Source: Daucus carota subsp. sativus (taxonomy: Eukaryota; Streptophyta; Magnoliopsida; Apiales; Apiaceae). From it: a stretch of 64,000 nt of DNA. Positions 57,102 through 64,000 of the stretch are shown in pieces (the stretch's first letter is position 1; every line of letters starts with the position of its first letter). The notes beneath the pieces are model-generated. The model worked only from the letters and a program-made list of their open reading frames with translations, made no database searches and had not been told where the DNA came from. The stretch is from positions 44,727,598 to 44,791,597 of the forward strand of contig NC_030385.2 of the NCBI RefSeq assembly GCF_001625215.2. Reading direction: 5' to 3'. The translations under genes and the position numbers were made by a program.

Positions 57102-60100
57102 ATGACAAACACCACCGAACAAACCACTGGAAATACCTCCAACCCAAACCCAGGTTTCGACTTTGGCAATAGTCCCGAAGGGCTGTTGCCCACCCCCGAA
57201 GAACAACAGCAGATGCTGTTGAAATGGCGAGAAGAGCAGGCTGCTAAAGCCCAATCTTCCAAGACCAAGGAGCAAGAAGCTGCCCGACTAGCCAAGAAGA
57301 GGGAAGCCGACGAACTCCGGCTGAAGGCCCTCCAGCTACAAAGGGAAGAGATTGAGCTCCAAGAGAGAGCCCTCCGAGAGGCCTTGGAGGCCGAAGGAGA
57401 TCGAGTGCCGGAAGGCGAAGGAAATAAGAAGAGGAATCGGGAAGACCAAGACGGGTCTTCGGACTCCGAGTCGCATTCCCGAGGGCCTCGTCACAGGCAT
57501 GTCACACCTTCGGATACCGAAGGAGAGGAAGGTCCCCACGTTAGGGACCGACTTCGCCGAATGGAGAAGGCCATGTTTGGGGACAAGACGTTGACCCATG
57601 AGCCAGTGATAGTCGAGGAGATCGAGCAATATCGGCCGCCCCCGGGTAGACAGTTCCCGAAGATGAATGAATTTAACGGGAAGGGCGACCCGATCGATCA
57701 CTGCGACAAATACGAGTCCCTGATGACTGGAATGGGACATTGTGACATCATGCTATGCAAGATGTTTAAGACCTACCTGAAGGGATCCGCTACGATGTGG
57801 TACCGATCCCTACGACCAAGGTCGGTCAGTTCTTATGATCAATTGAAACGCAAGTTTTTGAGGCACTACTCTCACTTGTGCCGAAGAGAGAAGGATACAG
57901 AAGCCCTAATTCATTGCCGACAGAGACCCAATGAGGAGTTGGGCGACTACTTGGCCAGGTTCAAGGAAGAAGCTGGGATGGTCACTAATCTGGATAAGGT
58001 GAAGGCTGCAGGGTTCCTGACGGCCGGTCTGGATCCGGTGAAGGGTAAGAAGCTCCGATCATCTTTGTATGATATACCCCCTAAATCGCTGAATGACATC
58101 TATTTGCGGGGAGAAAGCATCAGAAGGAAGATGGAATCCATCGGGGGACACAAGAGCGATCGGAAAGATGATCGGTACAGTTCCCGTTCGGACGGCAGGG
58201 GAAAAAGGAATGATAGCCACCGAGGCAGGAGAGATGAAAGGGATGAAAAGCTGGATCGGGGGGCCGAACGAAGGAGAGATAGAGACAGCACTGTGTTCAC
58301 TCCTCTGAATACATCTGTCTCCAAGATTCTTAACGAAATTAAAGGAAAACCAGGATTCGTTCGGCCGCCGAAGATGAAGATCCCAGATTACAAGAAAAAC
58401 TCTGATAAGTATTGCGACTATCATCGTGACAACGGGCACAATACCGATGAATGCTACCACCTGAAGAAGTTAATAGAGAGGATGGTCAAGGCTGGAGATT
58501 TGAACCAGTATGTTAAGGATCTGAGGGATCGGTTGGGTCCCAAAGAAGATAAAGGGAAGGCGCCCGAAGAAGGTGAGAGGTACAGAGGTGAGGTCCGAAC
58601 GATTTTCGGGGGAACAATTCTGGACCGAAGTAGCAAAACGGCTAAGAAGAAGTACGCCCGACAGGTCTACAACCTCTATAGCATCAACTCCACCAAACAG
58701 TCGTATCCTATAATGTTTTCACAAGAAGATTATGAGGATGTTATGCTGCCGCACGAGGATCCGTTGGTCATTAATCCCGTGATCGGCCAAAACAAGATCT
58801 GGAAGGTTCTGGTTGACGGGGGAAGTTCTGTTAACGTCCTCTACTACAACACCTACCAGAAGATGAACCTGGAAGGCAAGCAGATCGATACCTGCTATGA
58901 GGCACCCCTCTATGGCTTCGGCAATCAGCCGGTCCCGATCGAAGGTACGATCCACTTGCCCCTATTGCTCGGTAAATCCCCTTATACTGTGGAAAAACAG
59001 GTCAAGTTTTATGTGGTCCGAGTTGAGAGTCCCTTCAATGCCATCTTGGGGAGACCTGTTCTCACTGCTTTCGAAGCCATTGCCTCTATTCCCCATCTTA
59101 AGTTGAAGTTCCCGACCGAAAAGGGGGTGGGAGAGATGAGAGGTGATCAGAAGGCAGCTAGGATCATTATGCTGGAAGACTTGGAGAAAGAAAAGGATCT
59201 AGGTGGCGCCGAAGGAAACAAACGGCGCCGAACCGAAGATGGTCCTGGGGGCAGCGGCCATGCCCTCCATATTGAGTTGGAGAAGTTTGGAAATGATCTC
59301 TCAAACCCGATAGCCGAACCGGGCACCGAAACCGAAGAGGTGGAATTATATGCAGGGTGCTCGGGAAAAATGGTTCGGATCGGTAAAGATATGGAGCCAG
59401 GGTTGAAGGAAAAAGTGATTGATGTGGTCCGTCGCTACCATGATGTCTTTGCCTGGGGACCCGAGGATATGCCAGGGTTGGATGAGTCGATCGCTCGGCA
59501 CAGGCTAAATGTTCATCCTCAGGCTGTGCCCGTGAAGCAGAAGAAGAGGAACTTCGCGGTGGAGAGGCAAAAAGTGATTGAGGCCGAAGTGGAGAAGTTA
59601 CTGGAGGCCAAGTTCATCGAAGAAATCGAGTATCCAGAGTGGTTGGCAAATGTGGTGGTGGTCAAAAAGTCAAACAACAAGTGGAGAATGTGTGTCGATT
59701 ATACCGACCTCAACAAGAATTGCCCGAAGGATCACTATCCTTTGCCGAACATCGATCAGCTGATAGATGCCACCTCTGGCTATCAAATACTCAGCTTTTT
59801 GGATGCATTCTCAGGGTATCATCAGATCGCCATGGATGCCGAGGATATTCCGAAGACAGCATTCATCACCCCGAAGGGAACCTATGCTTACATCAAGATG
59901 CCCTTCGGCCTGAAAAATGCGGGGGCCACTTTTCAAAGGATGGTGAACAAAGTCTTCGCCGATCAGATAGGCCGAAACATGGAATGTTACGTAGATGATA
60001 TGATAGTGAAGTCCTTATTTCAAGATCACGCCGATGACCTCAAGGAATGCTTCGAGACCCTAAGACGGAACAACATGAAGATCAACCCCGCCAAGTGCAC

Positions 60101-62543
60101 CTTCGGGGTTTGTAGTGGCAAGTTCCTAGGGTACATGGTCAGCGCAAGGGGGATCGAGGCGAATCCCGAGAAGATAAAGGCAGTGATAGAAATGGAAGCC
60201 CCGAAGACCATTCGGGACATTCAGAAGCTAACGGGGCGACTGGCAGCCCTCCGAAGGTTCATCTCTCGGTCGGCAGAAAAGGCGCTCCCCTTCTTTGAAG
60301 TTTTGAAGGGAGCCAAGAATTTTGAGTGGGGGCCGAACTGCATAAAGGCCTTCGAAGAAATAAAGGAATATCTGGTTAAAGCCCCTCTGCTGCTGAGGCC
60401 CGATCCGAAGGAGACCCTCCAGTTGTACTTGGCAGTAAGTGACCGAACCCTTGGTGCGGTCTTGGTAAAGGAGCACGAGAAAAACCAACATCCGGTCTTC
60501 TATGTGTCTCATATGCTGAGGGATGCCGAAACCCGATACCCGAATGCCGAGAAGTTCGCATATGGGCTGGTCATGGCCTCCCGAAAATTGCGACACTATT
60601 TTCAAGGGCGAACGATACAAGTGGTCACCGACCAACCTCTGAAGAAGATTCTCAGCCGACCGGAGGCTTCGGGCAGAGTCGTCGCCTGGTCTGTAGAATT
60701 GGGGGAATACGACTTAGAGTATGTTCCCCGAACAGCCATTAAAGCCCAAGCCTTGGTTGACTTCATGGTAGAGTGCCGTTTTTCCGGGCCGACGGACTTG
60801 GAACCGAAGGAACAGCTCATTCGGACTCCTGGTAGGTGGAAGTTGTTTGTGGATGGGTCGGTGGCCGGGTCAAAATGTGGGGCCGGATTGATCCTTTCTA
60901 GTCCCGATGGATTTGAGATTTGTCAAGCCATCCGGTTCACTTTCCCTTTGACCAACAATGAGGCCGAGTACGAAGCCCTCTTGGCAGGAGTGGGTCTAGC
61001 CAAAAATCTGGAGGTAAGGCACTTGAGGGCTTTCAGCGACTCCATGCTGGTTGTCAAGCACTTTTCTGGGGAGTATGAACAGAAAGAGCCCCGAACGAAG
61101 GCTTACGCCGCTAAAGTACGCGAACAAACTCAGTTTTTCGAAACATTTGAATTGAGCGCCATCGGTCGGGAAGACAATGGCCGCGCCGATGCTCTCTCTC
61201 GATTAGCCTCGGCCGAAACACAGAATTTGACGGGGTCCATCTACTTGACGGAGGTAAAAATGCCTTCGGTCGACAAGAAAGCTTGCCTGGAAATTCATCA
61301 AGGCATAAATTGGATGACCCCCATCAGAGCATACTTGGAAAAAGGGTTCTTGCCCTTAGAGAAGAAGGAAGCCCAAAAGATAAAGTACCGAGCAGCTAGC
61401 TACACACTGATCGGGGGCCGACTCTTTAGGCGATCAGTCTCTCAGCCGCTGCTCCGATGCTTAGATCCAGAAGAACAACTTCTAGCCCTGGAGACAGTTC
61501 ATGAAGGCATCTGCGGCGAGCACCTGGCCGGCCGATCCCTAGCCCTAAAGATACTCCGACAGGGATTCTTTTGGCCGACCATCAGAGAAGATGCAGCCAA
61601 CTATTCAAAGAAATGCCGACAGTGTCAAATCCACAGCAATGTTCCGAAGCAACCCCCGGAAGAAATGACTTCGGTCCTCAGCCCAATCCCTTTCTCCATG
61701 TGGGCCATCGACATAGTCGGAATCCTACCAACCAGCACCCGGCAAGCCAAATATTGCATAGTGGCCATTGACTACATGACAAAGTGGGTCGAAGCCCGAC
61801 CGCTCTCAGCTATCACCGAACAGGCTGCCAAGAAATTCTTCCTGGAGCAGATAATTGTGAGGTTTGGCATACCGATGGTGTGTGTGTCCGATAACGGCAC
61901 CCAGTTTGTTGGGAAAAAGTTCAAGGAATTCTTGGCCAGCTTCGGCATTCAACAGAGGTTCAGCTCGGTCGGTCACCCCCAAGGAAACGGGGCGATCGAG
62001 GCAGCAAACAAGATCATCTTCCACGGAATCAAGAAGCGCCTTGGAGAAGCTAAGGGACTATGGGCCGAAGAGCTCCCTTGGGTCCTGTGGGCATACCGAA
62101 CCACTCCTCGCTCTTCGACAGGAGAAACCCCATTTCGGTTAGCTTACGGGACCGACTCGCTTGTCCCGGTTGAGGTTGGCCTGGAATCTTACCGAACCCA
62201 GGTCTTCAATCCTGATACCAATGAATATGGCCTCCGAGGCAACCTGGATCTCTTAGAAGAAGAAAGAGAAGCCGCCCATCAGAGGAACGTCCGATACCAA
62301 CAGCAAGCATCTCAATATTATGATTCGGGTATCCGAAAACGTTCTTTCAGAGTTGGGGACATGGTTCTCCGAGACTTGGCTACTTCCATGCCGACGAAGC
62401 AAGGAAAGCTTATGCCAAACTGGGAAGGCCCCTACACTGTTGTTGAGATAGTTCGGCCGGGAACGTACAAACTTGCCACTCCAGATGGAAGCCCCATTAA
62501 GAACACCTGGCATGCTTCCCAGCTCCGGAAATATTATCAGTAA
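57102..62543 (+). CDS. Tat-lineage gag-pol polyprotein (1813 aa, intact)
   Basis: Single ORF with no internal stop, start context CACCATGA. Gln/Glu/Arg-rich N-terminus; gag domain about residues 185-290 (FNGKGDPIDHCDKYE, MWYRSLRPRSVSSYDQLKRK); a Cys/His cluster near 435-450 (CDYHRDNGHNTDEC). Protease near 568 with VDGGSSVNVLY, the DGGS variant seen in this lineage. Reverse transcriptase about 830-1010 (VDYTDLNKNCPKDHYPLP, YVDDMIVK near 962). Ty3-type RNase H about 1105-1215, then a second RNase H of archaeal type at 1248-1370 (LFVDGSVAGSKCGAGLIL, NNEAEYEALLAG, DNGRADALSRLA). Integrase with H2C2 finger (HEGICGEH...CRQCQ, 1467 on) and D-D-E core (WAIDIVG, VSDNGTQF, GAIEAANK). No chromodomain. 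CCGAA words are exceptionally frequent. Confidence 0.95.
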   Translation: MTNTTEQTTGNTSNPNPGFDFGNSPEGLLPTPEEQQQMLLKWREEQAAKAQSSKTKEQEAARLAKKREADELRLKALQLQREEIELQERALREALEAEGDRVPEGEGNKKRNREDQDGSSDSESHSRGPRHRHVTPSDTEGEEGPHVRDRLRRMEKAMFGDKTLTHEPVIVEEIEQYRPPPGRQFPKMNEFNGKGDPIDHCDKYESLMTGMGHCDIMLCKMFKTYLKGSATMWYRSLRPRSVSSYDQLKRKFLRHYSHLCRREKDTEALIHCRQRPNEELGDYLARFKEEAGMVTNLDKVKAAGFLTAGLDPVKGKKLRSSLYDIPPKSLNDIYLRGESIRRKMESIGGHKSDRKDDRYSSRSDGRGKRNDSHRGRRDERDEKLDRGAERRRDRDSTVFTPLNTSVSKILNEIKGKPGFVRPPKMKIPDYKKNSDKYCDYHRDNGHNTDECYHLKKLIERMVKAGDLNQYVKDLRDRLGPKEDKGKAPEEGERYRGEVRTIFGGTILDRSSKTAKKKYARQVYNLYSINSTKQSYPIMFSQEDYEDVMLPHEDPLVINPVIGQNKIWKVLVDGGSSVNVLYYNTYQKMNLEGKQIDTCYEAPLYGFGNQPVPIEGTIHLPLLLGKSPYTVEKQVKFYVVRVESPFNAILGRPVLTAFEAIASIPHLKLKFPTEKGVGEMRGDQKAARIIMLEDLEKEKDLGGAEGNKRRRTEDGPGGSGHALHIELEKFGNDLSNPIAEPGTETEEVELYAGCSGKMVRIGKDMEPGLKEKVIDVVRRYHDVFAWGPEDMPGLDESIARHRLNVHPQAVPVKQKKRNFAVERQKVIEAEVEKLLEAKFIEEIEYPEWLANVVVVKKSNNKWRMCVDYTDLNKNCPKDHYPLPNIDQLIDATSGYQILSFLDAFSGYHQIAMDAEDIPKTAFITPKGTYAYIKMPFGLKNAGATFQRMVNKVFADQIGRNMECYVDDMIVKSLFQDHADDLKECFETLRRNNMKINPAKCTFGVCSGKFLGYMVSARGIEANPEKIKAVIEMEAPKTIRDIQKLTGRLAALRRFISRSAEKALPFFEVLKGAKNFEWGPNCIKAFEEIKEYLVKAPLLLRPDPKETLQLYLAVSDRTLGAVLVKEHEKNQHPVFYVSHMLRDAETRYPNAEKFAYGLVMASRKLRHYFQGRTIQVVTDQPLKKILSRPEASGRVVAWSVELGEYDLEYVPRTAIKAQALVDFMVECRFSGPTDLEPKEQLIRTPGRWKLFVDGSVAGSKCGAGLILSSPDGFEICQAIRFTFPLTNNEAEYEALLAGVGLAKNLEVRHLRAFSDSMLVVKHFSGEYEQKEPRTKAYAAKVREQTQFFETFELSAIGREDNGRADALSRLASAETQNLTGSIYLTEVKMPSVDKKACLEIHQGINWMTPIRAYLEKGFLPLEKKEAQKIKYRAASYTLIGGRLFRRSVSQPLLRCLDPEEQLLALETVHEGICGEHLAGRSLALKILRQGFFWPTIREDAANYSKKCRQCQIHSNVPKQPPEEMTSVLSPIPFSMWAIDIVGILPTSTRQAKYCIVAIDYMTKWVEARPLSAITEQAAKKFFLEQIIVRFGIPMVCVSDNGTQFVGKKFKEFLASFGIQQRFSSVGHPQGNGAIEAANKIIFHGIKKRLGEAKGLWAEELPWVLWAYRTTPRSSTGETPFRLAYGTDSLVPVEVGLESYRTQVFNPDTNEYGLRGNLDLLEEEREAAHQRNVRYQQQASQYYDSGIRKRSFRVGDMVLRDLATSMPTKQGKLMPNWEGPYTVVEIVRPGTYKLATPDGSPIKNTWHASQLRKYYQ

Positions 62544-63256
62544 GGCTTCCCGCCCGAATATTTTACTTTCAGTAATACATTACAATTATGTAATTGTTTC
62601 CTTTCCAATGAATAAAAACTCCTACTTCAAATTTTTTGAGTAATTTCAACTTGTTTAACACTCCGACCGATCCCGTAACTAGGGGCAACCTGATCAAAAT
62701 TACGGGACCAAAGGAGTTATCCTTGATTTAACTTAATATTTGCACGATTGTTTTTATCTACAATGGGGCCGATCGAATACATAACTTAAAGATAATAACA
62801 ATCCCCAAATATTGGGGGATCGAGGCATTGTGCTGAAGCCAATTTTTAAGGCTAAAGACGCACATTTCCGAATTCAATTAGTGTGTATCGAGATTTGTCG
62901 GTCAGACGTAAAACTGAGACCGAACGGTCAAAGACGTACATATAAAAAAAAATATATATATATCGAACATGTATTGAAACCCTTCGGTTTAAGACATACA
63001 TACAGTCGCAAAAAAGCTTACTGGTCGGCCTAAAGGTTGCGACAACAAAAGTATGGAGACCGACCGGTCGAAGACATACACTATCTAAGACATACATCAG
63101 AAACAAAAACATGTATGGAGATAAAACCAAGTATGAAAAGCAAGCCCGAAGGCAAAATTAATTAGAAGCCCGAAGGCGAAATATTTATACAAAGCCCGAA
63201 GGCAGATCGTTTTTACAAATAATGGCCCGAAGGCCAATGAAAGTACAAAATTAGAA
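62544..63256 (+). other. Repeat-rich 3' untranslated stretch of the gypsy element
   Basis: No ORF. Contains short degenerate repeats: AAGACATACAT-type words with ACCGAACGGTC / ACCGACCGGTC (62900-63090), then four AGCCCGAAGGC-type words (about 63145, 63170, 63196 and 63223). Such arrays between pol and the antisense ORF fit the variable 3' region of Tat elements. Confidence 0.7.
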
Positions 63257-64000
63257 TTACTCCGAGTAGTCAGTCTCGGGATCGGATGAAACAACAAGGG
63301 GTTCGTCCGGATCCTCACGGCCGACCGGATCAGAAGCTCCTTCGTCCAAAAGTAACTTGTGATCCAAGCCTTCCTTGTGAGCCCGACGGACCGCCTCGTC
63401 ATATCCAATGTCGAGGAACCGATCCTCGGTCTTCTCAAGAAGCTTCCTCGTCTTCTTCTCCTTCTTTCGGGCAGCCTTCAACGCCAGGTTGCGGCGCTGA
63501 ACCCTCCTGGTCAGAGTATCGACTTGCCCCTTCAGACGGCCTTCCGACTCCCGAAGGTCCTTCAGGTCCTGGTGGGCAGCATCCAGCTCCGTCTTCAGGG
63601 CCGCCAGGGTATCTTCAGCTAGATTGGCTCGAATAGTAAGGGCGTTCACCCCAGCCATCTGCTTCTGCATGTCCTGGACCTTATCAGTCACCGCCGCCGC
63701 CCAAGGAGAAGCCTGCACATAAATGGACAAGTTAAAAAAGATATACCGGGCCCATAAAGTGGAAGGGACTAAAGGATGAGAACACTTACCAGAGATAGGA
63801 AGCACATCAGCTGCTCGCACGCTTGCAGAGCAGTCGCCGACTCATAGGTCCCCCGGTCGGCCGGCAACATTTGCGATCGGCAGAGATCGCCCGCAACTTC
63901 CTTGATCCGATCAGGAGCCTGGATCGCAATCGAATCGGTCGCCAAAACCGACCACTCCGGAATGTAAGGCCGGACCTCCGATGAACCGTCCGGCCTGTTC
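63257..64000 (-). CDS. Antisense spliced ORF of the Tat element, 5' end outside the window
   Basis: The final exon 63257-63712 and the preceding exon 63790-64000 (running off the window) are separated by a 77-nt intron (63713-63789) with GTAAGT donor and TTATGTGCAG acceptor; the join keeps the frame. The upstream exon reads SSEVRPYIPEWSVLATDS and ATALQACEQLMCFLSL. The last exon is a heptad-rich coiled coil (VTDKVQDMQKQMAGV, LAALKTELDAAHQDLKDL) with a basic stretch (RRVQRRNLALKAARKKEKK), a GYDEAVRRAHKEGLDH segment and an acidic C-terminus ending TDYSE. Tat/Retand elements are known to carry an antisense ORF between pol and the 3' LTR, sometimes labelled a putative gypsy-type transposon protein; its role is unknown. 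Confidence 0.8.

Larger units (their letters stand above)
56670..64000 (+). mobile_element. Ty3/gypsy retrotransposon, Tat lineage (3' end beyond window)
   Basis: The 5' LTR (56670-57050) is followed by a primer site, an intact gag-pol ORF of 1813 aa, a repeat-rich untranslated stretch, and a spliced ORF on the opposite strand. Domain order protease, RT, RNase H, second archaeal-type RNase H, integrase is diagnostic of the Tat group (Ogre/Retand relatives). GC content is visibly higher than in the surrounding host DNA. The polypurine tract, 3' LTR and target duplication lie outside; GATGA at 56665-56669 is the expected left duplication. Intact ORFs suggest a young insertion. Confidence 0.9.

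Noticed and set aside
57336..62513. Many 60-135-aa ORFs in other frames of the gypsy gag-pol
   Set aside because: Shadows caused by the GC-rich coding sequence of the 1813-aa ORF.

Overview
This window is nuclear DNA of a flowering plant, most likely a eudicot. The evidence is AT-rich intergenic sequence, GT-AG introns, plant-specific gene families (DUF547 with a MIP1-type leucine zipper, DUF1645, MIZU-KUSSEI1/DUF617, plant carboxylesterase) and a dense load of plant transposons. I cannot name the species from sequence alone.

Five host genes are present. (1) HEMD-like uroporphyrinogen-III synthase, 1092..10070 (+), nine exons giving 300 aa; exon sizes sum to 903 nt. (2) A DUF547/leucine-zipper protein, 17171..20566 (+), eleven exons giving 571 aa, with a CT-rich leader and a probable leader intron. 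(3) A DUF1645 protein, 31259..32263 (+), single exon. (4) A carboxylesterase, 35444..36418 (-), single exon. (5) A MIZ1-like DUF617 protein, 39272..39973 (+), single exon. They look like ordinary independently transcribed plant genes; I see no sign of a metabolic cluster.

The spaces between genes are filled with small DNA transposons, several with both ends and target-site duplications visible. In the last intron of HEMD lies a 305-bp TRIM retroelement with identical 73-bp LTRs and a perfect 5-bp duplication. 11.7-30.1 kb holds Stowaway-like elements, a three-member Mutator-type MITE family in which each copy has a perfect 9-bp duplication, a 439-bp nested foldback with a perfect 9-bp duplication, a 937-bp element with ~80-bp inverted termini, and a 268-bp hAT-type MITE with a perfect 8-bp duplication.

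From 41.6 kb the window is mobile DNA. A Helitron-like element (about 42138..53650) was interrupted by a complete, very young Ty1/copia element of the Sirevirus type (43085..53123, minus strand: 1203-bp LTRs, gag, pol, envelope-like ORF, ATTTT duplication). From 56670 to the window end is a Ty3/gypsy element of the Tat lineage on the plus strand (5' LTR, primer site, intact 1813-aa gag-pol with a second RNase H, and a spliced antisense ORF). Its 3' LTR lies outside the window.

The signals I find least explained are DNA-level words spread through both retroelements without regard to reading frame. One is a near-palindromic CAGCTTGCTG word in the Sirevirus: twelve exact copies, all in one orientation, in LTRs and in all three codon phases. 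The other is a dense CCGAA word in the Tat element.
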